Positions 35,102 to 47,265 of a stretch of DNA of 64,000 nt are shown one piece after another (position 1 is the first letter of the stretch; each line of letters opens with the position of its first letter). The notes beneath the pieces are model-generated. The model was not told where the DNA came from. It saw only the letters and a list, made by a program, of their open reading frames with translations, and did not search any database. Made by a program: the position numbers and the translations under genes. Source of the stretch: Platanthera guangdongensis (Eukaryota; Streptophyta; Magnoliopsida; Asparagales; Orchidaceae); assembly GCA_039583875.1 (NCBI GenBank), contig CM077165.1, positions 77,426,757-77,490,756 of the forward strand, written 5' to 3'.

Positions 35102-36268
35102 CACGGCCGTGTCCATACCCATGTCATCTGACACGTCCCACGACCAGACACGCCTGCTCGTGGGGAACCGCCCAAGAACCGCCTATGAACCGTCCACACG
35201 GCCTGCCACACGGCCGTGTGCGACCCCGTGTCCGACCTGTTTGCAAGGGGACTATAAATTTCCTGTAGAAAAATTTGTTTAGAACTTTTGGATCATTTCT
35301 GGATTGGAGAACTGCTGGAGGCCGAAGGGGAGCATCCAAGACAAGGAGGATTGAAGGGTATTTCATATATATTTTTATTTAATCATTAACCCCTTTGAAT
35401 CCTTTCTTTCTCTTGATGATCCATCTTCAAATTTCGTTTTAATTTGCATGAACTTCTATTTGAACATTCTAGTAATCATGTATCACTTTGTTTATGTTAA
35501 ATTTGTGGTATTTTATTTGTGTTTATGCTTGCAAACAAAGAGTGTAATCCTCCTTATGAATTACTTATTTGTTTTACGCAATTTGCAATTGGCTATATTG
35601 AGAAATTGGTTCTTTGCAATAATTTTGGTATGTTCATATTGCGATGATAATTCCTTTTGTAATTCAAAATCTATGATCGAGAGATATTTTGTTTGGAAAA
35701 TTAGAACACGAATAAAATGATTCATGTTAATTTAGAGATAAAATTCATGAATTTATGTAGCAATAAAGGTACTTTACTTAATGCGAACTTGAGTATCGTA
35801 AATTGTTCGAGAGAAAATTTACTATCTTAGGTTTAGATTTGGAATTGCTCGAGAGAGAATTTTGATGAAAAATTAACCTTTACATTTCATAAATTTAACA
35901 GTCTTTTAATGTCATGATCGCTTAGAATTGAACTAATAAATGAATTTGTTCATGTAATTGTTTAAAAGTTTCATGTTTTTATCGTTTTTACTTCTCCAAT
36001 ACTGAATCCTCCAATTGGTCATAGTTAGGTTAATGTAGTTTAAATATCACTTTTGTTTAGAGGTATGATAATAAAGGGAGGGTGAGTACGAATAGTTGAA
36101 ACGACCCTGTGGAATACGACACGAGATGTAGATTTCTCATATATTACGATTGATAGGTGCGCTTGCCTGAATGCTAATTCAATCTATTTTAAGTCCATCT
36201 ACATAGTTGTATTAGAATGTAGAATGAAATCACATTGAGTTATTACTCGTTAGCAAGAAAAATCATCA
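35102..36268 (+). repeat. Element B 5' LTR, right part
   Basis: It continues the LTR after C, ending AAAAATCATCA. It holds the end of the ACACGGCCGTGT array and a TATA box (GACTATAAATT near 35250, also in the 3' LTR near 46250). A 12-base tandem duplication (ACCGCC...AACC near 35170) is not in the 3' copy. Confidence 0.95.
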
Positions 36269-36274
36269 AGTTTT

Positions 36275-36292
36275 TGGAGCCGTCGCCGGGGA
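36275..36292 (+). other. Element B primer-binding site (tRNA-Asp type)
   Basis: TGGAGCCGTCGCCGGGGA differs at two of 18 positions from the plant tRNA-Asp complement. It is preceded by the AGTTTT spacer also found in A and H. Confidence 0.9.
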
Positions 36293-36410
36293 TCGTTTTC
36301 AATATTTTGAAATCCTAATCTTTATTGATCTACCAATTTTCATTTATATAGTTGTAAATTAGTATTTGAATAATTATATTGCGTAATATTTTTTTGTAGT
36401 CTGTTATTCT

Positions 36411-38375
36411 ATGACCAGGGGCAGAAATTCTGGGCTAGTACCATTTCATCCTGACCCAGAACGAATTCTCCATAACACTAACTTAAGGGACGTGGGAATT
36501 AATACCACAGATAACTCAAACGGACTATCAGAAGAGGAGACAGTAAACCAAGGAGAGAATCATCTTGAAAACTTAGATACCATGGCCAACCAAAATGAGA
36601 AAACCATGTCTGACTTTGCTAGACCTAATCTCCAAGGAACCGGGTCGAGCATCGCTAGACCACCGATAGCTACCAATAACTTTGAATTGAAGCCTAGTGT
36701 GATACAAATGGTTCAACAGTATGTCCAGTATGATGGCTTGCAAGATGAGGATCCTAACACCCACTTGGCCGGATTCTTAGAGATATGTGACACATTTAAG
36801 ATCAATGGTGTTCCAACGACGTCATTCGATTGAGATTGTTTCCATTTTCTTTAAGGCATAAGGCGAAGCAGTGGTTGAATTCCCTACCTAGAGGGTCGAT
36901 CACTACTTGGGACATGTTGAAGTTGGTGACCGGGGGTGAGAAGTTGGAGGCTGATGCGCTGCTGTGCGTTTGAAGTATTTTCCTCTCATCTCTCCTCCAT
37001 TGTATATAAAGGAGGGATACATTGTAATAGATATTTTGATAATAAAGTTTCCTGCGAAGACTGCGAAGTTCGCAAGGAATGACATATTTCTTGTCACGTA
37101 CATTAGGACAATTGGATCATAGTCTGAATCATTGTACGTGGTGTCACACATGGGAACGATTCAAGGATGTTGTTAAGGGGGGAGATGTCCCCACCATGCT
37201 CTACCTTCAAAACCGCCTGGCTTCAGATTCAGACCTTCTATAATGGTCTAAATCCAGCCACCAAACAAATGATTGATTCAAGCGGCTAGTGGAGGAACTT
37301 TGAACAACAAGACACCTGAAGCGGCTCAGCAGTTGATAGAGGACATGGCAATGAACAATTACCAATGGACTACAGTAAAACAAAAGCCTAGCAAGCCCGC
37401 AGGAATTTATGAAGTAGATGTCGTCACCGCCTTAGCTATTCAAGTGGAGAAACTTCACCAAAAGATGGACAACCTTGCCTTAGCATCACTTTCCATGGCA
37501 CCTCAACAATGGGACCCTTCATGCACTGGAATGCCTGGTGTGAACCGCAAGTTCAAGAGCATGTTGACTATATGGGTAACAATATTAGACCACCTTTCAA
37601 TCAAGCCAACAACCCATATAGCTCTACATATAATCCTGGATGGAGAAACCACCCCAATTTCTCTTGGGGAGGACAAGGAAATCTAGGGAAGCAGCCCATG
37701 TTTGGACAACAACCACAGTTGGAACCAAGGAAGCCTACATTGGAATATGTGCTTACCAAGTTCATGCAAACTACCGATGTAGCCTTCCGAAATCAAGAGG
37801 GTTCAATTCGGAACTTGGAAAATAAGATTGGTCAGCTTGCAAGGATGGTTTCTGAAAGGCAGCAAGGAACACTTCCAGGGAATACAGAGATAAACCCAAG
37901 GGAGCATGCAAAAGCCATTCAATTGAGGAGCGGAAAGGAGTTACAAGACCCAAGGCCTGCAAAGGAAGCACCCCAAATGGAGTCTAGCGGCGAAGGACCA
38001 AGCGAGATGAATGTACAACCGATGGAGTACCAACCAGCATTACCATACCCAGCAAAGCTTAACAAGGAGCGCATGGATGCACAGTATGGTAAATTTTTAT
38101 CTATGTTTAAGCAATTACATGTTAATTTACCTTTTTCTGAAATTATTCAAATGCCTAAATATGCAAAATTTCTTAAGGATTTGATTTCTAATAAAAAGAA
38201 AATAGAAGAATTATCATTAGTAGCATTAAGTGAAGAATGTTCTGCTATTTTGCAAAATAAATTGCCACAAAAACTTAAGGATCCCGGTTCATTTTCAATT
38301 CCATGCTTAATCGGTGATTTACAAGTAAATAAGGCTTTAGCAGATCTAGGAGCGAGTATAAATTTAATGCCTTAA
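36411..38375 (+). pseudogene. gag: Element B gag and start of protease, broken
   Basis: From the ATG at 36411 the conserved Athila Gag block (FELKPSVIQMVQQYVQYDGL, FLEICDTFKINGV) is read to a frameshift near 36830. Between about 36920 and 37034 an extra segment of roughly 115 bases interrupts the expected WDM...PAKTAK stretch. Reading resumes at 37273 (AASGGTLNNKTPEAA) and shifts again near 37540 into the frame 37509-38375 (PNFSW, SIRNLENKIGQLARM). This ends in the protease motif ADLGASINLMP and TAA 38373-38375. Confidence 0.88.
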
Positions 38376-40442
38376 AAACTATATCTGAAACTAGGCCTAG
38401 GAGAACTTAGCCCAACAAGAATGAGTATTCAATTAGCAGATCGATCGGTTAAGTATCCTAAAGGAATAGTAGAAGATGTATTAGTTAAGGTAGATAAATT
38501 TATATTTCCTGCTGATTTTGTTATTTTAGATATGGATGAAAATATCGAAGTATCACTCATACTAGGTCGTCCATTTCTAGCTACATCTAGAGCACTTATT
38601 GATGTTTTTGATGGTAAATTAGTATTGCGAGTAGGAGAAGATGAAGTCACTTTTCAAATTGGCAATACTATGAAACAATCCTTAGATAACGATGATTATT
38701 GTTATTTTTCTCATGGTATTGATGAATTTATGTCTTCTATAAATTCTAATTTTTATTATAAAGATCCTTTAGAAATTTGCATAACTAACAACTATCTAGA
38801 AGATGATAAAAATGATGACATTATTGAACATTTATTTTTTCTAAAAAATTGTGTTGCTATGAATAGAACAACGGAATATAGTTTAATTACTGAAGGAAAT
38901 CATGAAGCTCTTAAGAATAATACTAAGGATCCACCAATAGTAGAATTAAAAAAATTACCGGATCATCTCGAGTATGCATTCTTAGGAACAAATTCTTCGT
39001 ACCCAGTTATCATATCTTCAAATCTTTCCAATATTGAAAAAGAAAAATTGATAACTGTATTGAAGAAATGTAGAGGTGCAATAGCGTGGCAAATATCTGA
39101 TATAAAGGGTATTAATCCTAGTTTTTGCACTCATAAAATTCTTTTGGAAGAAAACTATAAGTCGTCTATTCAACCGCAACGTAGGCTAAATCCTAATATG
39201 AAAGAGGTAGTTAAGGCTGAGATTGTGAAGTTATTAGATGCTGGTATTATATATCCTATTTCGGATAGTTCATGGGTTAGTCCTGTCCAAGTAGTTCCTA
39301 AGAAGGGTGGCCTGACTGTAGTAGCAAATGATAGAAATGAATTAATTCCAACGCGAACAGTAACAGGTTGGCGTGTCTGTATAGACTATAGGAAATTAAA
39401 CGATGCCACTAGGAAAGACCATTTCCCTCTTCCTTTCATTGACCAGATATTAGAATGCTTATCAGGACATTCTTATTATTGTTTTCTATATGGACTTTCT
39501 GGATACTTTCAAATTCCTATAGCACCAGAAGACCAAGAGAAAACAACATTTACTTGCCCATTTGGTACCTTTACCTATAGACGTATGCCTTTCGGGTTAT
39601 GTAATGCACCCACCACATTTCAAAGGTGCATGCTAGCCATCTTTAACGAGTATGTTGAAGACATCATGGAAGTGTTCATGGATGATTTTTCGGTTTTTGG
39701 CGACTCCTTTGAGTTGTGTTTGAATAATTTAGAGAAAGTTCTTAGGAGGTGTAAGGAGACGAACTTAGCGCTTAGTTGGGAGAAGTGTCATTTCATGGTA
39801 CAAGAAGGGTTAGTACTTGGCCATAAGATTTCAAGCCAAGGAATTCAAGTAGATAGAGCAAAAATAGAGACCATAGAAAAATTACCACCACCAACCTCCA
39901 TAAAGGCAGTGAGAAGTTTCTTAGGACATGCGGGATTTTACCGCCGTTTTATTAAAGACTTCTCTAAAATAGCTAAACCACTTACAAGGCTTTTAGAAAA
40001 AGACACATCTTTTATTTTTGAACAAGAGTGTCTACATGCCTTTGAGTTCTTAAAAGAAAAATTAATTAATTCTCCTATTATGATCGCACCTGATTTTAGT
40101 CAACCATTTGAGATCATGTGTGACGCTAGTAGTTTTGCGGTAGGGGATGTTTTAGGACAACGCCGAAACAAACATTTTCACCCAATATATTATGCTAGTA
40201 AAACACTTAATAATGCACAGGAGAATTATACAACTACTGAAAAAGAACTCCTAACAGTGGTATTTGCCTTTGATAAATTTAGACCATATTTAACATTGTC
40301 CAAAGTCGTAGTTTATACGGATCACTCTGCACTTAGATATTTGCTAGCCAAAGCGGAAGCAAAGCCTCGTTTAATCTGATGGGTTCTTCTTCTATAAGAA
40401 TTTGATCTAGAAATTAGGGATAAACGAGGAGCGGAAAACTTA
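38376..40442 (+). pseudogene. pol: Element B protease (rest), reverse transcriptase and RNase H
   Basis: The same frame as before the TAA continues. The protease block ILGRPFLATSRA lies near 38565. RT runs from about 39100 (VPKKGG, CIDYRKLND, GLSGYFQIPI; active site FMDD near 39680). RNase H follows (CDASSFAVG near 40120; YTDHSALRYL near 40320). Stops at 40377-40379 (TGA) and 40395-40397 (TAA) lie in the tail. The 652-residue open stretch 38421-40379 is the longest in the window apart from element C pol. Confidence 0.9.
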
Positions 40443-41853
40443 GTGGCAGATCATCTTTCACGTTTAGAAAACCCACTACGATCAATGTTAGATGAATCTG
40501 AAATTTCTGATACATTTCCTGAGGAATCATTATTTGCCATATCTACCAATATACATCTAGATTATCCATGGTTTGCAGATTATGCAAACTATCTTGTGGC
40601 TAATGTCCTTCCAAAAGACTTTTCATATCAGCAGAAAAAGAAATTTTTCTCTGACTTGAAATATTACATTTGGGAGGACCCTTTTCTTTTTCGGATATGT
40701 GCAGATTCTATTATAAGAAGGTGTGTATCAGCGGAGGAAGGTTGGAAGATTTTGGAGCAGTGTCATTCAGGTCCTGTTGGTGGTCACTATGGAGTGAATC
40801 GCTCCGCTAAAAAGGTTCTTGATTCCGGTTTTTATGGGGCCCTTCTATTCAGGGATGCCCAGAGGTATGTGCTTTCATGTGATTCTTGCCAAAAAAACAG
40901 GTAATATTTCTAAATTACATGAAATGCCTCAAAAATTTATCCTTGAATGTGAAGTATTTGATGTGTGGGGTATAGATTTTATGGGACCATTCCCAGTTTC
41001 TTTTGGGAATAAATATATTTTGGTAGCTGTAGATTATGTATCAAGGTGGGTTGAAGCGCAAGCTTTGCCAACTAATGATAGTAGGGTTGTAATTAGATTT
41101 TTGAAATCCTTATTCGCACGATTTGGCACACCACGTGCACTTATTAACGATAGGGGTTCACACTTTTGTAATCTACAACTAGACAAATTATTAGAAAAAT
41201 ATGGAGTTACACATAGGATAGCCACTCCGTATCATCCTCAAACTAGTGGGCAAGTTGAAGTTTCCAATAGAGAGCTTAAGAGAATCTTAGAAAAATCTAT
41301 AGAAGGGAATAGGAAGCAGTGGTCTAGGAAACTTAACGACTGTTTATGGGCTTATAGGACCGCCTACAAAACACCTATAGGGACCACCCCCTTTAGATTA
41401 GTCTACGGTAAATCTTGCCACTTACCTATAGAATTAGAACACAAGTCGTATTGGGCAATACGCTCCTTAAATTTTGATACTAGTTCTATAGGAGAGAAGC
41501 GTAAACTTCAACTTAACGAATTAGATGAGTGGAGAACTATGGCCTATGAGAACTCCCGGATTTATAAGGAGAAAACCAAACTATTTCATGACCGTCACCT
41601 TCGCAAACCCAAGGTATTCCAAAAAGGTGACCAAGTCCTCCTTTATAACTCCAGATTACGTTTATTCCCAGGGAAGTTAAGGTCTAAGTGGTCTGGACCC
41701 TTTAAAGTTAAAAAAGTCTTTCCCTACGGTATCGTCGAGTTAACTCACCCTGAGAAGGGAGATTTTAAGGTTAATGGTCACCGACTTAAGCCTTATTATG
41801 GTGAAATCCCTATGGACTTCGCTCGTCTAGAGACTTGCCACCGTCTAGATTAA
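40443..41853 (+). pseudogene. pol: Element B integrase, one frameshift
   Basis: Zinc-binding region ([14 protein letters not shown] ... CDSCQ, about 40760-40890), then catalytic Asp (WGIDFMGPF, about 40975), Asp (INDRGSHF, about 41150) and Glu (GQVEVSNRE, about 41257), with 35 residues between the last two. A one-base shift occurs at an A7 run (40891-40897). Downstream the reading is open to TAA 41851-41853, including the C-terminal domain ([16 protein letters not shown]). Only this slip separates the frames. Confidence 0.92.
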
Positions 41854-42030
41854 TTTCATATTAACTATAGTAGGTGTTTCTAAGTATTCTTGTTTTAGTA
41901 TAAATCTAATTAGTTGCAATGAAAAATTAATGAAAAGAAAAAAAAATTTTAATGAAAAGAAATTTCCATCAAAATTTTAATGAGAGAAAAAAAAATTTCT
42001 GTAAAAAAAAAATTTTTTTTTTTTTGAGAA
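41854..42030. other. AT-rich spacer after element B integrase
   Basis: Long A runs and a repeated AATGAAAAGAAA-type sequence. No gene was seen. Confidence 0.5.
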
Positions 42031-42575
42031 ATTCAAAATGGTAGTGGCACACGGCTCCCCACTCGCCCGTGTGGGTAGCCGTGTACATGACACAGGCTCA
42101 GGCCCAGCCGTGTGGACTAATTCAGAAAAAAAAGGCCAATTTCATCCCGAGCACAACACGGGTTCGCACCAACCCATGTTCCTAGCCGTGTCTATCGCTC
42201 GACGATCGTCGAGACCGATGTGTCGAGACACCGGACACGGGCGTGTCGGATAACACAAGGTCGTGTCACATACCTACCCGTGTTTGTGTACCGTGCCAGC
42301 TGCGATACGGGGCAACACACGGCCGTGTCGTCGCCCGTGTCCACCTGACGCGCTGTCCCCAGCCAGTTTGACCACACGGACCGAGGCAGCCCCATGTTCC
42401 ACGAGGCCTCGGATCCCCTAACACGGGTGCACATACGGCCGTGTGCGCACCCATGTTCAATTTTTTTACACGGATCGACGCACCCCGTGTTCCACGAGGC
42501 TGTTGATTCCCTAACACGGGTTCACACACGCCCGTGTGCGAACCTGTGTGCAACCCCTTTAAATAGGGTCGTGTG
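42031..42575 (+). promoter_or_regulatory. LTR-like palindrome module ahead of B's env-position ORF
   Basis: It is dense in CACACGGC...GCCCGTGTGG, ACACGGCCGTGT and TCGACGATCGTCGAG (42187-42212), the same two palindrome types as in LTRs C, E, F and G. It ends with TTTAAATAGG (42558-42567), a TATA-like box, then a pyrimidine-rich stretch and the ORF ATG at 42701. The order array, TATA, leader, ORF copies that of the LTRs, so I infer an internal promoter. Splicing from the LTR remains possible. Confidence 0.5.
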
Positions 42576-42700
42576 GAATTTTTTTTCTTTGCTCATTCCA
42601 ACCCTCTCCCAGCATCACAAATCTCCCCGTAGCCTCATCCTCAAGGTGCCTTCTTTTCCAATTCTCGTCCCCCTCCACTCGTATTTTCCCCTTCTACGTC

Positions 42701-43957
42701 ATGTCTTCTGGAAGAAGTCATGGAGGTCGCCGTCGCCGACCGGAATTACAAGTCTCAACGGATAGGCTGGATGCCGCTGCTCCGCTAATTTTCACCGATG
42801 CATCACACACCGCCCGCTTCAACCGCTTGCAATCAAAAAAATTTCAAGATATAAGTATAATTGATTGGAGCGTGCTTGAAGAGATAAACTTAGCTGGAGA
42901 TGTCAGGGGGTTAATTTCTGTAACGGGGTGGGATCAATTTTTTGCCATAGAGGAGTTAGGCTTTAGGGAACTCACCTTAGAGTTCCTATCTTCGTTTTAT
43001 TCCAACTTTCGGCCTAACTTCATCGATGCGCCGCACGCGCCCGAGGGGATAGTTTCATTTCGAGTGGGTGGCACATTTTATACACTCACCATGCTCCAGT
43101 TCACCCAATATTTAGGGGTGTATGAGGAGTCGTTCCTTTTTAGTGCTGCCTACCCCGAGCTCCACTTCGAACTCCCCAACCGCGATATGGCCGGTGGTAT
43201 CTGGCACCAGATTTCTTTTGACACTGGCGCCTACGAGGCCAAGCGATCTAAGGCATCTAAATTGATTTCTCCCGCCCTCCATTACATCCACCATCTCCTT
43301 AGCCACACATTGAGCGGCCGGGGCGAAAGCTCCGGAGTTGTCAGTAGGCAGGACCTGTTATACCTCTACAGCATGACTTCACGATATCCTCTACATCTCG
43401 GTTATCTTCTAGCCCGGTTCATTCTCCATCAGGCTGACACCCCTCGTATAGGGTCTATTTGTGTAGCACCCTACATTACTCGCCTCGTGAAGAATATGGG
43501 CATCTTTTTAGCCCTCCCCCAGATGACAGTGGTCGCAAAGACCGTGCCTATCACGATGGCTAGTCTTTGCGCCCTCCGCCTCGTCACCGCCCGTCAGGGC
43601 CGGGGAGGGGTTATATATTCTATTGCTCGACGTGGACCGCATGTACAGGATGACAGTGATGATGAGATAGATCCTGACCTCGACGTGCCGTTGGTGCCTC
43701 CACCCCATTCCACTTACGCTCATGGCGAGTCGTCTACTGCACCTCCTCCACCTCATTCACGATACTCGCGCGAGTTTCGACAGTTTTTCGAGACCGAGCT
43801 ATCGCCGCACCTACAGGACATTAAGGAGTCGCAGCAGCGGACCGAGGACCTCCTCACACAGATCAGAGACCACCTTGGGATCGCCCCTCGCCAGCCGCCA
43901 GCTCCAGCCCCGCCTTCCTTCCCAGACGATACGACAGACCACCATGCTTACTTCTGA
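42701..43957 (+). CDS. Athila ORF-1-like protein in env position of B (418 aa, intact)
   Basis: A single open frame from ATG 42701 to the stop after HHAYF. It lies between integrase and 3' LTR, where Athila elements carry their extra ORF. The central part (ELTLEFLSSFYSNF, VSFRVGGTFYTLTMLQFTQYLG, later YLLARFILHQ) resembles the Arabidopsis retrotransposon ORF-1 (Athila) family. The N-terminus is basic (RRRR near residue 12). There is an acidic stretch (DDSDDEIDPDLD) near 325-335, then proline-rich segments around a charged helix (QDIKESQQRTEDLL) near 370-385. I see no signal peptide and no clear membrane span, so an envelope role is not supported. Function is unknown. It has no stops although all gag-pol blocks of B are broken. 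Confidence 0.75.
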   Translation: MSSGRSHGGRRRRPELQVSTDRLDAAAPLIFTDASHTARFNRLQSKKFQDISIIDWSVLEEINLAGDVRGLISVTGWDQFFAIEELGFRELTLEFLSSFYSNFRPNFIDAPHAPEGIVSFRVGGTFYTLTMLQFTQYLGVYEESFLFSAAYPELHFELPNRDMAGGIWHQISFDTGAYEAKRSKASKLISPALHYIHHLLSHTLSGRGESSGVVSRQDLLYLYSMTSRYPLHLGYLLARFILHQADTPRIGSICVAPYITRLVKNMGIFLALPQMTVVAKTVPITMASLCALRLVTARQGRGGVIYSIARRGPHVQDDSDDEIDPDLDVPLVPPPHSTYAHGESSTAPPPPHSRYSREFRQFFETELSPHLQDIKESQQRTEDLLTQIRDHLGIAPRQPPAPAPPSFPDDTTDHHAYF

Positions 43958-44177
43958 TATGTATAGATGTAGTGCTATCTTTATGTATCGTATCTTGTAT
44001 TTTTTTATATATCAGTGTATTCAGTTCTGTCACCTATTATATATCAGTGCATTCCATTACAGCTCATGTTTCTTTACTGTGCTCTTCTACTTATTATGAT
44101 AGCAGTTTTTTTTCTTATATCATCATGAAATCACTCTGTGTTCGCTTTTTACATTGCACTAAGGACATTACAAATCT

Positions 44178-44190
44178 TAAGTCTGGGGGT
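44178..44190 (+). other. Second polypurine-type tract in element B
   Basis: TAAGTCTGGGGGT is identical to the tract beside the 3' LTR (45639-45651). It lies about 220 bases after the ORF and could prime plus-strand synthesis internally. Confidence 0.5.
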
Positions 44191-44980
44191 AGAATGGTTA
44201 TTCATGTGGTTACAATTGATTCTAATCTGTTTATCATAATACTCAAGTTTGTTATACCCCCCTTACAAATTTTGTTTGATCTTTTAAGCTCTCATTATTT
44301 TTTCATTTGGGATTATAAATATTTAATTTAACTTCGCACACTGATTAAAATGAATTGATGTAGACTCATAGAGTATTCAACTTTGTTGATTTCGTAATTA
44401 AGCATAGAAAATTTTTTAGCTTAATTTTCTCTATATAATTTAATTTTAAGATTACTCCTCTATATTAGTAACTATCCAACACTCTATTTTAGAAAATATA
44501 CTTATCTATAATAAAGTGAGTCGATGAGTGTAACATTTTTATCATTTTGTATTAGGGCTTTAAAATCAAAAATTACTCCCTATTGATGTCTAGGACTCAC
44601 CCTCTAGCATTCCTCAAAACATTACATAGGTTAATTAGTAAGGGCGGAAATGACTTAGGCCTCCTATTGGATAGCTTGAGCCTTGTTATCCCAACACCTT
44701 TAACATGATGCACTTGCACACCCAATTTGAACCTAATCCCCATCCTTTTGATGCTCTACTATTAAAATTCACCAAGGACAAATCCTTACCTATTAGCACA
44801 CCTATCATTGATGCCTTCTTGGAATGATTTGTTCATTGTGATATGTGGCCTGAGTGCGTGTATCCTTGCACCCACTTGGAATGATCCCTACTTTGAACCC
44901 AAAAAAAGACATAGTGATATGTGGCCTGAGTGCGTGTATACTAGCACCCACTTGGAATGATCCCTACTATGGTCCCTTGG

Positions 44981-45069
<89 letters not shown>

Positions 45070-45638
45070 GAGTGCCCTTCAAAATGTGGGAAATATACAA
45101 ATTGCAAAGCCTGAGGGTGTTTACATAAAATTCAAATATGTTAAGATATCTTCCAACATAAGGCTCAATCAAGATTTAGGTGTGAAAACTTCATCGAACT
45201 TATCCTTGATTACCTCACCTTTAATCTTCTATCCTAAGCCAAAAAGGCTACACCAAAATTCAAGTCCTAAGGATCCAACCTTACTAATTCTAAATAGTGT
45301 TGTGATGAGGGTGTAAAAAGGGTAAGCTCATGATTATCTGTAAGAGTACTTATAAGTTTTGAAACACTAATACGTATCTTATAGAGATTGTTATTTTCTC
45401 CTCATATTTGTTAAAGATGACTATACTTTTATTTCTAAAAGCGAGTGAGAGATAGTTAAAAGGATATATTATAGGAATTTTAAGATAAATCTATATTTAG
45501 AAAAGTCTGCTAAATTATTTCCTATGCAATTACATCATCAAAGTTCTCTTAAATTCATAGCAACCAGTGTGCGGGGGCAAAATTATTTAATGGTAACCCA
45601 GGTGTTTGAATTAGTTTGCTTAGGGACAAGCAAACATC
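44191..45638. other. Non-coding 3' region of element B
   Basis: AT-rich. It contains a direct repeat of about 56 bases (44838-44893 and 44914-44969; GTGATATGTGGCCTGAGTGC ... CTTGGAATGATCCCTACT) and a TA microsatellite (44984-45066) directly after it. No protein was recognised. Confidence 0.6.
44984..45066. repeat. (TA)n microsatellite in element B
   Basis: About 41 AT dinucleotides. Confidence 0.97.
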
Positions 45639-45639
45639 T

Positions 45640-45650
45640 AAGTCTGGGGG
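45640..45650 (+). other. Element B polypurine tract
   Basis: AAGTCTGGGGG, four bases before the 3' LTR. Confidence 0.85.
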
Positions 45651-45654
45651 TATT

Positions 45655-47265
45655 TGATGAGTACGATTATGATAGGCTTTTTACTATCATAATTGTAATC
45701 ATGTCTACTATTTCCTACCCCTTTTTGTGTTGATTTCATGATAATAGTAAAGAAATTGTCGTATCATAGATAGAAGAGCGTATTTAGAAGTCTTTGGCAG
45801 TTCTTGTAATAAACTATTTACTGAGTCTTTCATTTTTTCTATTGCAGGTAATGCCAACCAATGGACCTAAAAGTCTCGGAGCAAACAGAGGAGTTCACGG
45901 AGTCAACATGGTTGATGACAGGACGAAAATTTGGTGCACACGGCGAGACACACGGTCGTCTGCCTACCCGTGTCCTAGGCACCTAGAGCTGAAGAATTTG
46001 GGCGCAGACGATGGAACCTCACACGGGTATGGCACACGCCCATGTGCATACCCGTGTCATCTTTGCACACGACTGCCGACCAACCCGTGTCTGAGGAACA
46101 CGGCCGAACATACGGCCGTGTCCATACCCGTGTCATCTGACACGGCCCACGACCAGACACGCCTGCTCGTGGGGAACCGCCTATGAACCATCCACACGGT
46201 CTGCCACACGGCCGTGTGCGACCCCGTGTCCGACCTGTTTGCAAGGGGACTATAAATTTCCTGTAGAAAAATTTGTTTAGAACTTTTGGATCATTTCTGG
46301 ATTGGAGAACTGCTGGAGGCCGAAGGGGAGCATCCAAGACAAGGAGGATTGAAGGTATTTCATATATATTTTTATTTAATCATTAACCCCTTTGAATCCT
46401 TTCTTTCTCTTGATGATCCATCTTCAAATTTCGTTTTAATTTGCATGAACTTCTATTTGAACATTCTAGTAATCATGTATCACTTTGTTTATGTTAAATT
46501 TGTGGTATTTTATTTGTGTTTATGCTTGCAAACAAAGAGTGTAATCCTTCTTATGAATTACTTATTTGTTTTACGCAATTTGCAATTGGCTAGATTGAGA
46601 AATTGGTTCTTTGCAATAATTTTGGTATGTTCATATTGTGATGATAATTCCTTTTGTAATTCAAACTCTATGATCGAGAGATATTTTGTTTGGAAAATTA
46701 GAACACGAATAAAAGGATTCATGTTAATTTAGAGATAAAATTCATGAATTTATGTAGCAATAAAGGTACTTTACTTAATGCGAACTTGAGTATCGTAAAT
46801 TGTTCGAGAGAAAATTTACTATATTAGGTTTAGATTTGGAATTGCTCGAGAGAGAATTTTGATGAAAAATTAACCTTTACATTTCATAAATTTAACAGAC
46901 TTTTAATGTCATGATCGCTTAGAATTGAACTAATAAATGAATTTGTTCATGTAATTGTTTAAAAGCTTCATGTTTTTATCGTTTTTACTTCTCCAATACT
47001 GAATCCTCCAATTGGTCATAGTTAGGTTAATGTAGTTTAAATATCACTTTTGTTTAGAGGTATAATAATAAATGGAGGGTGAGTACGAATAGTTGAAACG
47101 ACCCTGTGGAATACGACACGAGATGTAGATTTCTCATATATTATGATTGATAGGTGCGCTTGCCTGAATGCTAATTCAATTTATTTTAAGTCCATCTACA
47201 TAGTTGTATTAGAATGTAGAATGAAATCACATTGAGTTATTACTTGTTAGCAAGAAAAATCATCA
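45655..47265 (+). repeat. Element B 3' LTR (1611 bp)
   Basis: TGATGAGTACG...AAAAATCATCA. It preserves the site that C hit in the other LTR (single GAACA near 46105, followed by TACGGCCGTGT). The array is at about 45935-46230, with a TATA box near 46250. Confidence 0.96.

Larger units (their letters stand above)
25149..47265 (+). mobile_element. Element B: complete Athila-lineage retrotransposon inserted in D
   Basis: Both LTRs are present, and the 5-bp duplication CGAGG lies at 25144-25148 and 47266-47270. The order is 5' LTR (split by C), primer site, gag, protease, RT, RNase H, integrase, a palindrome-rich non-coding module, an Athila ORF-1-like gene, non-coding DNA, polypurine tract and 3' LTR. 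Without C it is about 12.6 kb. The LTRs are very similar by eye, so insertion is fairly recent although gag-pol is defective. It may have moved with proteins supplied in trans. Confidence 0.95.

Noticed and set aside
43972..44331. Small hydrophobic ORF after the Athila ORF-1-like gene, as a membrane protein
   Set aside because: AT-rich, overlapping frames, no similarity I can recognise, and it runs over the polypurine-like tract.
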